DNA of 34,731 nucleotides, from assembly GCA_031291185.1 (NCBI GenBank), contig JARLJM010000106.1:1-34731 (forward strand), given 5' to 3'. Positions 27,261 through 34,637 of this stretch are shown piece by piece. The DNA comes from Parasulfuritortus sp. (GTDB lineage: Bacteria; Pseudomonadota; Gammaproteobacteria; Burkholderiales; Thiobacillaceae). Position numbers and translations under genes: made by a program. Position 1 is the first letter of the stretch. Each line of letters starts with the position of its first letter. The notes below the pieces were generated by a model. That model was not told the DNA's origin and made no database searches. It worked only from the letters and a program-made list of their open reading frames with translations.

Positions 27261-29039
27261 CTAACGAACCTTGACCTTGATCAGTTCCTCGCCGTCCGGG
27301 TCGGTCACATGCACCGCACAGGCGATGCACGGATCGAAGCTGTGTATTGTGCGAAGGATCTCGATCGGCTGTTTCGGATCGTACAGGGTGTGGCGGTCCT
27401 GCAAGGCCGCCTCGTAGGCGCCGGGCAAGCCGGCAGCGTCACGCGGACCGGCGTTCCAGGTGCTGGGCACCACCGCCTGGTAGTTGCTGATCAGGGCGTC
27501 ATCGATCACGATCCAGTGACTCAGCCCTCCGCGCGGCGCCTCGGTGAAGCCGGCGCCCTGGGCGTGCTTCGGCCAGGTCGAGGGGTCCCATTGCTTTTCA
27601 TTGAAGGTCTTGAGGTCGCCGGCCTTGATGTTGGCCATCAGGCTGTCGAACCAGCCCTGCATGGCTTCGACGATGATCTTCGACTCCAGGGTGCGGGCCG
27701 CGGTGCGGCCCAGAGTGGAGAACAGGGCCTCGGTGCCGACGCCCAGTGTTTTCAGGGTGTAGCCAACCAGCTCCCTGGTCTGCTCGTGGCCCTTGGCATA
27801 GAGCATAAGGACCCGGGCCAGGGGCCCGACTTCCATCGGCTTGCCGTTCCAGCGCGGCGACTTCATCCAGGAATATTTGGCGTCCGTATCCAGATGTTCG
27901 TAGGGCGGCTTGGGTCCGGTGTAGTTGAATTCGGTCTCGCCGGCATACGGGTGCAGCCCTTTCTCGTCGCCCACGCTGTACTTGTACCAGGAGTGCGAGA
28001 CGTATTCCTGTATCTGCTGCGGGTCGTCCAGATCGACCGGGTGGATAGTGGACAGGTCGCGGTTCAGGATTGCCCCGCGGGGCAGGAAGAAGGACTCCGG
28101 CGAGCCCATGTCCTTGGTCGGAAAATCGCCGTAGCAGAGGAAATTGCCCAGCCCTTCGCCGCGCGCGGCCCAGTCCTTGTAGAAGCCGGCAATGGCCAGG
28201 GTATCGGGCAGGTAGACCTGATCGACGAACTCGCGCATCTGGCTGATGACGTTCTGCACCGTCTGCAGGCCGACCATGCTGACCGCCGTCGCCTCCTGAC
28301 CGCCGCGATAGTGCGGGCCATTGCCGTGACCGGGGTGGCTGGGGTCGATGCTGATCGCGCACGGCACGCCGCCGACCACGAAGTTGGGGTGCGGGTTCTT
28401 GCCGCCGAAGATGGCGTGCAGCTTGACCACGTCGCGCTGCCAGGCCAACGCGTCAAGATAGTGCGCCACCGCCATCAGGTTGGCCTCGGGCGGCAGCTTG
28501 TAGGCCGGGTGGCCCCAGTAGCCGTTGGCGAAGATGCCCAGTTGGCCACCCTCGACGAAGCCCTTCAGCTTCTTCTGCACGTCGGCGAAATAGCCGGGTG
28601 AGGACTTGGCGTAGCTGCTGATGCTCTGCGCCAGCTGCGAGGTCGCCTTGGGGTCCGCCTTCAGCGCCGACACCACGTCGACCCAGTCCAGTGCGTGCAG
28701 GTGGTAGAAGTGCATCACATGGTCGTGCACATACTGGGCCGCGATCATCAGGTTGCGGATGAGCTGGGCATTGGGCGGAATCGGATACTTGAGTGCGTCC
28801 TCGACCGAACGGATCGACGCGATGGCATGGACCAGGGTGCAGACGCCGCAGATGCGCTGGGCATAGGCCCAGGCGTCGCGCGGATCGCGGCCGCGCAGGA
28901 TGATCTCGATGCCGCGCACCATGGTGCCGGCGCTGGAGGCACGGGTGATGTGGCCGTCGGCGTCGGTTTCCGCCTCGATGCGCAGGTGGCCCTCGATGCG
29001 GGTGATGGGGTCGACGACGACGCGATTCGTTGCACTCAT
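27261..29039 (-). CDS. hynL: [NiFe] hydrogenase large subunit (Isp-type, group 1e-like)
   Basis: The 592-residue subunit carries the NiFe(CN)2CO site. RICGVC (Cys64, Cys67) and DPCIACAVH (Cys571, Cys574) supply the four metal-binding cysteines. RIEGHLRIE lies near the start. The last 15 residues after His577 (VTDPDGEEL onward) match the C-terminal extension removed by the maturation protease, whose gene is in the same operon. It has no signal of its own and would be exported with HynS through Tat. Separation of large and small subunit genes by isp1/isp2 is the known hynS-isp1-isp2-hynL arrangement of Thiocapsa and Allochromatium. It lies 10 nt after the 148-aa gene. Confidence 0.96.
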   Translation of the reverse strand: MSATNRVVVDPITRIEGHLRIEAETDADGHITRASSAGTMVRGIEIILRGRDPRDAWAYAQRICGVCTLVHAIASIRSVEDALKYPIPPNAQLIRNLMIAAQYVHDHVMHFYHLHALDWVDVVSALKADPKATSQLAQSISSYAKSSPGYFADVQKKLKGFVEGGQLGIFANGYWGHPAYKLPPEANLMAVAHYLDALAWQRDVVKLHAIFGGKNPHPNFVVGGVPCAISIDPSHPGHGNGPHYRGGQEATAVSMVGLQTVQNVISQMREFVDQVYLPDTLAIAGFYKDWAARGEGLGNFLCYGDFPTKDMGSPESFFLPRGAILNRDLSTIHPVDLDDPQQIQEYVSHSWYKYSVGDEKGLHPYAGETEFNYTGPKPPYEHLDTDAKYSWMKSPRWNGKPMEVGPLARVLMLYAKGHEQTRELVGYTLKTLGVGTEALFSTLGRTAARTLESKIIVEAMQGWFDSLMANIKAGDLKTFNEKQWDPSTWPKHAQGAGFTEAPRGGLSHWIVIDDALISNYQAVVPSTWNAGPRDAAGLPGAYEAALQDRHTLYDPKQPIEILRTIHSFDPCIACAVHVTDPDGEELIKVKVR

Positions 29040-29049
29040 GGCTTCGCTT

Positions 29050-29496
29050 TCAGGAATTCAACAGGTCATAAAGGATGCGGTACTGGTTCTCGGCTTCGCG
29101 GTTCTCCGTGCCGGAACCCTCGGCCACCGTCTCGCAGGAACGGGCCATGCGCGCGGCCATCGCCGCCTCCCAGGCCAGATTGCTGCCCGGCTCGGCCGGC
29201 TTCACGCAATTCACCGCCGCCTTGGCGACGAAGTGACCGGCCTGCGACTTCCAGTCGGCTTCCTTGCCGCACTGGGTAAAGCGTTCGACCCGCGCGCTGT
29301 TTGCCGCCTGATAGGCCGAGGCCAGCTCGGCCTCGCTGACGCCCGGATGCTTGACCATGGCCACCGCCGCATTGATCCGCATGTCCTGGCACAGGGGCAG
29401 AACGCTCTCGACAAACGCCGCCGCCACCCTGCGCTGCTGACGAAAATCCAGCCCGCCCAGAGCTGCCTTGAATTCTGCGTCGTTGTTGATCCGCAT
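29050..29496 (-). CDS. 148-aa protein of unknown function inside the hydrogenase operon
   Basis: I do not recognise a family. The protein is soluble and helical by composition, with Ala-rich stretches. It has four cysteines in separate contexts (LPLCQDM, FTQCGKE, VNCVKPA, ARSCETV), spaced too far apart for a ferredoxin motif. No signal peptide or membrane segment is seen. It begins 12 nt after isp2 and ends 10 nt before hynL, so it is surely expressed with the hydrogenase. A chaperone or assembly role for HynL or Isp2 is a guess from position. Codon and base composition look like its neighbours. Confidence 0.8.
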   Translation of the reverse strand: MRINNDAEFKAALGGLDFRQQRRVAAAFVESVLPLCQDMRINAAVAMVKHPGVSEAELASAYQAANSARVERFTQCGKEADWKSQAGHFVAKAAVNCVKPAEPGSNLAWEAAMAARMARSCETVAEGSGTENREAENQYRILYDLLNS

Positions 29497-29508
29497 AACC
29501 CTACCTCC

Positions 29509-30768
29509 TCAACTTTCGGCCAGATGTTCGGCGATCATCTCGGTCAGCCCCACCACCGGCAAGTCCATCTGGTAATGCTCCAAGCCTTCTTCCAGCACGA
29601 TGCGGCAATTGGCGCAGGCCGTAACCAGCTTGTCCGGCTTGACCACGTCGAGCTGCGCTTTCTTGCGCTTGAAGGCGATCAGCCTGATTTCCTCGGCATT
29701 GTCGTTGGCCGATACTCCACCGCCGCCGCCGCAACACCAGTTGTATTTGCCGGGGTCCGAAGTCTCGACGAAATTTTTCGAGACCATGTTCATCAGGTTG
29801 CGCGGCTGCTCGATCACCCCGCCCCGCCGCACCAGCTGGCAGGGATCGTGGAAGGTGAGCCGTTCCTCCTCGAAACCCTGGGTCTTGAGCAGACCCTGGT
29901 TGCGAAACTCATCCAGCACTTCGAGGATATGCTGGACCTTGAAGGTATACGGCCGGCCGATCAGGTTGGGCCCTTCCCAGCGCACGGCGGTGTAGGCATG
30001 GCCGCATTCGGGACTGATCACCGTCTTGACCTTGAGCCGTTCCGCACCTTCGACGATGCGGGACACGATCACCCTGGCCAGGTCGGACACGCCAATCTGG
30101 ATGCCGCTGTTGGTCGCCTCGAAGGCGGTCGAACAAATGGTCCAGGTCTTGCCCGCCTGCTTCATGATTTTGGCGATTGCGTTTAGATACTCCGGGAAGT
30201 TGATGATCTCCATGGACGACAGCAACACCATGTACTCGGCGCCTTCCAGGTCGAGCGGCACATCGAGCCCGGTCTCGGTCTTGAGGTGGCCGATCTGCGC
30301 TTTCAGCGCCGGCAGCTTGACGCCCATCGGGCTGCCGATCTCGATCGTGCGACTGGTCGCGCTGACCACGCCTTCTGGCGCATGACCGGCGATGGCCATG
30401 CCTTCGCGCAGCTTGCGTACCATGTAGACGATGTCGTTGCCGACCGGACAGACCATGGAACAGCGGCCGCACATGGTGCAACTATCGTAGACCAGTTCCT
30501 GCCACTCGCCCAGTTCCGCATCGGACACGGGCTTCGACAGGCCGACCAGCTTGAGCAGCCGGCCCAGCAGGGTGTATTCCTGCTCGTAGACCCGACGCAA
30601 GGGTTCCAGCTTGTGGATCGGCGTGTACTTCGGATCGCCCGTCTCGGTGTAGAACAGGCAGGCCTCGGCGCACAGGCCGCAGTGGACGCAGCTGTTGAAG
30701 TAGCTGGCGATGGGCGCGTCGATGACCTCTTTCAGAACATTGACCGCTCGGGAAAGCGAAGCACTCAT
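29509..30768 (-). CDS. isp2: Isp2, HdrD-like iron-sulfur electron-transfer subunit
   Basis: The 419-residue protein resembles the heterodisulfide reductase D subunit. Two [4Fe-4S] motifs are clear: CVHCGLCAEAC (about 27-37) and CTMCGRCSMVCP (about 97-108). The C-terminal CCG domain is seen as HDPCQLVRRGG, NWCCGGGGG and TACANCR. The first CCG copy is degenerate (ICSTAFEA and SPECGHAY). No TM segment is present, so it sits at the cytosolic face with Isp1. In this hydrogenase class Isp1/Isp2 carry electrons between HynSL and the quinone pool or sulfur metabolism. The start at 30768 has a GGGGGGA ribosome site and overlaps the stop of a 33-codon linker ORF. Confidence 0.94.
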   Translation of the reverse strand: MSASLSRAVNVLKEVIDAPIASYFNSCVHCGLCAEACLFYTETGDPKYTPIHKLEPLRRVYEQEYTLLGRLLKLVGLSKPVSDAELGEWQELVYDSCTMCGRCSMVCPVGNDIVYMVRKLREGMAIAGHAPEGVVSATSRTIEIGSPMGVKLPALKAQIGHLKTETGLDVPLDLEGAEYMVLLSSMEIINFPEYLNAIAKIMKQAGKTWTICSTAFEATNSGIQIGVSDLARVIVSRIVEGAERLKVKTVISPECGHAYTAVRWEGPNLIGRPYTFKVQHILEVLDEFRNQGLLKTQGFEEERLTFHDPCQLVRRGGVIEQPRNLMNMVSKNFVETSDPGKYNWCCGGGGGVSANDNAEEIRLIAFKRKKAQLDVVKPDKLVTACANCRIVLEEGLEHYQMDLPVVGLTEMIAEHLAES

Positions 30769-30866
30769 ATCGTCCCCCCACCTGCCGTCATTCCCGCGCA
30801 GGCGGGAATCCAGGTTGAAAAGACCAGGCTCTCACACGAGAGTGAGCGACGAATCTGTTGTCTCAT
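30765..30866 (-). other. 33-codon linker ORF joining isp1 and isp2
   Basis: The 97-base spacer between the isp1 stop and the isp2 start is fully open in one frame. An ATG overlaps the isp1 stop (ATGA, 30863-30866), and the linker stop overlaps the isp2 start (ATGA, 30765-30768). The peptide begins MRQQIRRSLSCES and contains WIPACAGMT, which is simply the translation of the dispersed repeat. It is probably a translational-coupling device or chance rather than a working protein. Confidence 0.4.
30787..30813. repeat. dRS3-like dispersed inverted repeat
   Basis: ATTCCC-GCGCAGGC-GGGAAT, flanked by GTC and CCAG, is a 20-base inverted repeat of the ATTCCC-N8-GGGAAT form known as dRS3 in Neisseria and widespread in other proteobacteria. 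Only this copy was noticed in the window. It lies between isp1 and isp2 inside the hydrogenase operon. Confidence 0.75.
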
Positions 30867-31522
30867 ACCGCTACCCCCTTCTTGCCCTGGACATCGCCGT
30901 TGAACCAGCGCGACGGCCAGACCGTGAACGCGTGGAACAGCTTGGTGAACGGCAGCAGCACCAGCAGCAGTTCAACGCTGAGGATGTGCAGCGACAGCAT
31001 CAGGGTGTAGGGCAACAGCAGATGCCGGGCCGCGAGATAGCCGGTCAGCACCGGCAGGAAGGTCACGAGCCAGGCCATCCAGTCCCCGAAGGTCGACAGG
31101 AAACGCTTGACCGGCTGCCGGATGCGGTCGGCCAGCACCACCAGCATGGCGGCCAGGGTCACCACCGCGGCCAGATCGACGAACTGGGACGGCAGCGCCG
31201 GCCAGGAAATACCGGTCAGTTCCTGGATCAGCCGGATATGCGGCGCGAACAGGAACACCACCACCGCGAGGCCGAGGTGAAAGGCATAACCGGCGATATA
31301 GGTCAGTCCCGAGCGCTGCATCATGCCGGGAATCGGAATCGACCGGCGCCAGAGGGTGTGCCAGCCGGATGCGCCAGGCACATGACGACGCTCGGCCAGA
31401 TCGGGCTTGCGGCCCAGGCTGTAGATTTCTACCAGCCGCCAGACCGTGCCCAGCAGGAAGATGAAAATCGCGACCTGCAGGCCGGTGCCGCGCACCCAGT
31501 TGAGAAACAGTGCTGCATCCAT
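30863..31522 (-). CDS. isp1: Isp1, cytochrome b-type membrane subunit of the hydrogenase
   Basis: The 219-residue protein is a five-helix membrane protein of the NarI-like/Isp1 cytochrome b family. Helices are at about 13-33, 72-92, 112-131, 146-163 and 172-193. Histidines inside or beside helices (AFHLGL, FAPHIRL, ARHLLL, LSLHIL) are candidate heme ligands. It anchors the hydrogenase and passes electrons to or from the membrane quinone. It starts at the ATG at 31522, 11 nt after hynS. Its stop is joined to isp2 through the linker ORF. Confidence 0.93.
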   Translation of the reverse strand: MDAALFLNWVRGTGLQVAIFIFLLGTVWRLVEIYSLGRKPDLAERRHVPGASGWHTLWRRSIPIPGMMQRSGLTYIAGYAFHLGLAVVVFLFAPHIRLIQELTGISWPALPSQFVDLAAVVTLAAMLVVLADRIRQPVKRFLSTFGDWMAWLVTFLPVLTGYLAARHLLLPYTLMLSLHILSVELLLVLLPFTKLFHAFTVWPSRWFNGDVQGKKGVAV

Positions 31523-31533
31523 GGCGTGCCCCG

Positions 31534-32622
31534 TTACTTTTCAAGGTCGGCCAACGTGGCCGTTTCATGCCCTGCCTTGGCGGCAGACTTGCCGGCGCGA
31601 TTGGCAAGCGCCACGCCCACACCGACCACGGCTCCGACCTCCACGGCCGTGGCCGCCACATGCAGCGGATTGGCCGGCAGCGACAGGGCCCGGTAGAAGC
31701 CCCCGGCATCCCAGAAATCGGGCTCCGAGCAGCCCAGGCAGCCGTGACCGGACTCGATTGGAAAGGAGGTGCCGTCGTTCCACTTCACCGTCGCGCAGGA
31801 GTTGTAGGTCACCGGCCCCTTGCAGCCCAGTTCGAACAGGCACCAGCCCTGGCGCGCGCCCTCGTCGTCGAAGGTCTTGGCGAACTTGCCTTGGTCGTAG
31901 AACGGCCGCCGGTAGCAGCGGTCGTGGATGGTCTCGCCGTAGAAGGCCAGCGGCCGGCCCAGCTTGTCCAGTTCGGGCAGGCTGCCAAAGGCCAGGAAAT
32001 GGGCCAGCACGCCGGTCATCACGACCGGGATGGGCGGGCAACCGGAGACATTGACCACGGGCTTATCCTTGACCAGATCGGAGATCGCCACCGCACCGGT
32101 CGGGTTGGGCTGCGCCTTGGGCAGGCCACCGAAGGCCGCGCAGGTGCCCACCGCGACCACCGCCGCCGCGCCCTTCACGGTGTCCATCAGCATATCGTGA
32201 TTGGAGACGCCGGCGATGGTGGAGTAGACCCCGCCATCCTTCATCGGCACCGAGCCGTCCACCACCAGCAGGTACTTGCCCCAGTTCAGCTTCATGGCTG
32301 CCTCGCGCGCCGCCTCGGCAGCCGTACCGGCCGCAGCCTGAAGGGTATGGTGGTAATCGAGCGAGATGCTGTCGAAGATCAGGCTCTCAAGAGTGGGCGT
32401 GTGCGACCGGGTGAGGGACTCGGTGCAGCCGGTGCATTCCTGGAACGAAAGCCAGATCACCGACGGCCTGGTCGCCTTGGCCAGTGCCTCGGCAAATGCG
32501 CGCCCCACTGCCGGCGGCAAGGCCATCAATGAAGCCAGTGTCGCGCAATACTTCATGAAGGTACGCCGGGAAACGCCTTGGCGCTCCAGGCTGTCAATCA
32601 ACGAGCCTGATTTTTCGTTCAT
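31534..32622 (-). CDS. hynS: [NiFe] hydrogenase small subunit with Tat signal (Isp-type, group 1e-like)
   Basis: The subunit carries the electron-relay clusters. Starting from the ATG at 32622 it has 362 residues. A GTG six bases earlier (32628) is also possible, with the GGAG site 4 nt away against 10 nt for ATG. A Tat signal SRRTFMK (18-24) exports the folded heterodimer. The proximal cluster motif is ECTGC, with GTCAAFGG and SGCPP. Medial and distal ligands are HDRC, GWCLFELGC and CATVKW...GCLGC. A C-terminal hydrophobic stretch (AATAVEVGAVVGVGVAL) is a membrane anchor. ECTGC rather than ECTCC means the extra cysteines of oxygen-tolerant enzymes are absent, so standard oxygen sensitivity is expected (inference). 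Confidence 0.95.
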   Translation of the reverse strand: MNEKSGSLIDSLERQGVSRRTFMKYCATLASLMALPPAVGRAFAEALAKATRPSVIWLSFQECTGCTESLTRSHTPTLESLIFDSISLDYHHTLQAAAGTAAEAAREAAMKLNWGKYLLVVDGSVPMKDGGVYSTIAGVSNHDMLMDTVKGAAAVVAVGTCAAFGGLPKAQPNPTGAVAISDLVKDKPVVNVSGCPPIPVVMTGVLAHFLAFGSLPELDKLGRPLAFYGETIHDRCYRRPFYDQGKFAKTFDDEGARQGWCLFELGCKGPVTYNSCATVKWNDGTSFPIESGHGCLGCSEPDFWDAGGFYRALSLPANPLHVAATAVEVGAVVGVGVALANRAGKSAAKAGHETATLADLEK

Positions 32623-32662
32623 GACCACACATCTCCTACGCGGGAAGAGGAAGACCGTGTAC

Positions 32663-33067
32663 TCAGCTTAGATCAGAAATCCGGCTTTTCAGATTTTTCA
32701 GTCCGCTTTCCACGTCGTCCGGATGCGCAGGAACCAGATCGGGGATAAGGGTCACTTCGATGAACTCGCTGGTTCGCACGCCCTGCTCATTGTCATGCGC
32801 CACCCACCAGACACCCGGATAAGCGGTTTCCACAATGCGCGAGCCGCCGCCGATCTCCAATGCAATCTCGATCTCGCCCCTGCCCAACTGGTCCAGCAAC
32901 CAGCGCCGGTCGGCCGGAGAAAGCGGCAGGCCATGCAGGTCGATGCTGCCAGCCTCGCCGTACCGGGTCAGCCGCTCCAGCAAATAGGCGATCTCGCGCA
33001 AGACAGCCGGAGCGCTGCCGGTCAGGCCGCCAACCTCAAGCTGTATGGGGATGTCACCGAGACTCAT
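32663..33067 (-). CDS. HupH/HyaF C-terminal-domain protein, hydrogenase maturation
   Basis: The 134-residue protein matches the C-terminal domain of HupH/HyaF. LGRGEIEIALEIGGG, ETAYPGVWWV and EFIEVTLIPDLVP are the hallmarks. Full HupH proteins have about 280 residues and two related halves; this one has a single domain. The family helps assemble the small-subunit iron-sulfur clusters or supports expression of uptake hydrogenases. Its start overlaps the end of the protease gene by 14 bases, and hynS begins about 35 nt downstream, so it is an early gene of the hydrogenase operon. No signal peptide is present. Confidence 0.83.
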   Translation of the reverse strand: MSLGDIPIQLEVGGLTGSAPAVLREIAYLLERLTRYGEAGSIDLHGLPLSPADRRWLLDQLGRGEIEIALEIGGGSRIVETAYPGVWWVAHDNEQGVRTSEFIEVTLIPDLVPAHPDDVESGLKNLKSRISDLS

Positions 33068-33530
33068 CGCGCCAGCTTCCGATCAGGTTTTTTATGTGCT
33101 CGCAGGCCAGCGGGACGGCCGCAGCGACCTTTTCGGTCGGCGTCTCGCCCCAGTCCAGCTTTTCCGGCTGGATGGCAACCAGCACCCGACGCTCCGGCCA
33201 GTGACCGGCCAGACGGGCAATCACCATCAGGTCAATCAGGCCGACCTCGTGCACGCTGGACTTGCGGTTGCCGGCCAGGAAGGCATCCATGGCCTCGCCC
33301 TCGAACACCCGGACCTCGCCCGGCGCCGACCTGAGCTCGGCCGCATCCACCACCACCAGTGCCTCGGCATCTTCAATGGGCCCGGCCAGGGTGAAGCTCA
33401 GCGTGCCGCCGTCGAGCAGATCTACCTCCGCTTCCGGTGGAAACACGCCAGCCAACGCATGCAAGACGTGGATGCCTACGCCCTCGTCAGAGAGAAGTGT
33501 GTTGCCGATGCCAAGGACGAGTATTTTCAT
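33054..33530 (-). CDS. hynD: hydrogenase maturation endopeptidase (HyaD/HupD/HynD family)
   Basis: Taking the ATG at 33530 gives 158 residues starting MKILVLGIGNTLLSDEGVG, the family's invariant opening. The upstream in-frame extension to 33590 is unlike the family and is rejected. The nickel-sensing residues align: Glu16, Asp62 and His94 (SVHEVGL). The enzyme cleaves the C-terminal peptide of HynL after His577, once nickel has been inserted. It is the first gene of the hydrogenase operon, an uncommon place, and overlaps the HupH-like gene by 14 bases. Confidence 0.94.
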   Translation of the reverse strand: MKILVLGIGNTLLSDEGVGIHVLHALAGVFPPEAEVDLLDGGTLSFTLAGPIEDAEALVVVDAAELRSAPGEVRVFEGEAMDAFLAGNRKSSVHEVGLIDLMVIARLAGHWPERRVLVAIQPEKLDWGETPTEKVAAAVPLACEHIKNLIGSWRDESR

Positions 33531-33569
33531 GGAGATGAACGCTAATCGGGAAAGGGTGCAAAGGCAATG

Positions 33570-33584
33570 GGGACAGGATGTCCC
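33570..33584. promoter_or_regulatory. inverted repeat upstream of the hydrogenase operon
   Basis: GGGACA-GGA-TGTCCC is a 6+3+6 inverted repeat 39 bases upstream of the protease start, inside the 133-nt spacer. It could be an operator of the hydrogenase operon. No convincing sigma-54 or sigma-70 boxes were found beside it. Confidence 0.25.
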
Positions 33585-33663
33585 AGGCAAAACACTGAAC
33601 GGGTAAAGATGTGTCCTGTGTGTCAGCTAGACTTGAAAAGTCCACGTAACAGGGAGTGGCATC

Positions 33664-34446
33664 TCAGCCGAGCAATTTCAGGCCGATGCTCCCGAGAACC
33701 ACAGCGATGGCGATACGTAGGACCCTGTCCGGCAGCTTGCCGGCAAAATGCGCGCCGATCATGACGCCGGGGATAGATCCCAGCAACAGCCAGCCAAGCA
33801 ACACGAAATCGACGTTACCCAGCAGGATATGCCCTGCCCCGGCAACCAAGGCAAGGGGAATGGCGTGGGCCAGATCCGTTGCAACCAGTTTCACCGGCGT
33901 CAGCCTCAACGGATACAGGAACACCAACATCACCGAGCCAAGCGCGCCAGCCCCGATCGAAGTCAGGGCCACGAGAAAACCCAGGATCGCACCCGCCAAT
34001 ACCGTAAGGACCGGTTGATACTTGATGAAGTGAGTGGGTTCAGTGATACGCAGATGCCTGCCGATCCTATTCAGCAAAGGCCTGAAAACCATCATCAGGG
34101 ACGTAATCATCAGGATCACACCCAGGGCAGCAATGACCACGCCATTGGAAACCCCACTCGATTCAGCCCAACGCAGCCAGATCAAAGTAACGATAGCTGC
34201 GGGCAGACTGCCTGACGCAAGTAGCCGGACCACCTTCCAGTCAACCCGATTTCTGGAACCATGGATGCCGACACCGACCATCTTGGTCAAGGATGCATAA
34301 AGCAGGTCGGTGCCGACCGCGGTATGAGGCGAGACGCCCATCAGCAGAATCAGCAGGGGCGTCATGATGGCGCCACCGCCAACACCTGTCGCACCTACCA
34401 TCGTCCCGACAAACAGGCCAACCAGGGAGTACATCCAAGTATGCAT
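33664..34446 (-). CDS. TauE/SafE-family membrane transporter
   Basis: The 260-residue protein is almost wholly hydrophobic, with about eight membrane helices in two repeats. The opening GLFVGTMVGATGVGGGAIMTP (about 11-31, two segments) is the family signature with its Gly-rich turn. A second Gly-rich element is GAILGFLVALTSIGAGALGS (about 151-170). Family members export sulfite, sulfoacetate or other organosulfur anions; the substrate here cannot be told. It is on the same strand as the hydrogenase genes, 133 nt upstream, so it may or may not be co-transcribed. A sulfur link would suit an Isp-type hydrogenase (inference). Met5 is an alternative start. Confidence 0.88.
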   Translation of the reverse strand: MHTWMYSLVGLFVGTMVGATGVGGGAIMTPLLILLMGVSPHTAVGTDLLYASLTKMVGVGIHGSRNRVDWKVVRLLASGSLPAAIVTLIWLRWAESSGVSNGVVIAALGVILMITSLMMVFRPLLNRIGRHLRITEPTHFIKYQPVLTVLAGAILGFLVALTSIGAGALGSVMLVFLYPLRLTPVKLVATDLAHAIPLALVAGAGHILLGNVDFVLLGWLLLGSIPGVMIGAHFAGKLPDRVLRIAIAVVLGSIGLKLLG

Positions 34447-34522
34447 TGCGTTTTATCCTGACACCCTTTGGCGGATCCAGAACTGCCCCTCTCCCGGAAA
34501 CCACCCGCCATCCTTCAGCATA

Positions 34523-34546
34523 CACATCAATAGCCTGTGTGATGTG
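34523..34546. promoter_or_regulatory. inverted repeat in the divergent spacer before hypC
   Basis: CACATCA and TGATGTG are exact inverted repeats separated by ten bases, 77 bases upstream of the TauE-type start and 91 bases upstream of the hypC-type start. The size and symmetry suit a dimeric regulator. The 191-nt divergent spacer holds no gene. A TATACT box ends six bases before the hypC ATG, which might mean a leaderless transcript, but no -35 was recognised. Confidence 0.3.
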
Positions 34547-34637
34547 GCAACAGGTCGCCACTGAAAATAAGCCATGACAATATTCAGCATTGAATTTCCC
34601 CCATCCACACCGCAACCGGCTGGCCTATACTGGCCAC

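Noticed and set aside
33531..33590. Twenty-residue N-terminal extension of the hydrogenase protease
   Set aside because: The family begins MKILVLGIGN, matching the ATG at 33530. The extension is Cys-rich and unlike homologues.
33531..33663. Sigma-54 promoter for the hydrogenase operon
   Set aside because: No GG-N10-GC pair of the -24/-12 type was found on the minus strand of the spacer by eye.
34241..34615. 124-codon minus-strand ORF overlapping the TauE/SafE start and the hypC spacer
   Set aside because: It overlaps the transporter gene in another frame and shows no domain.
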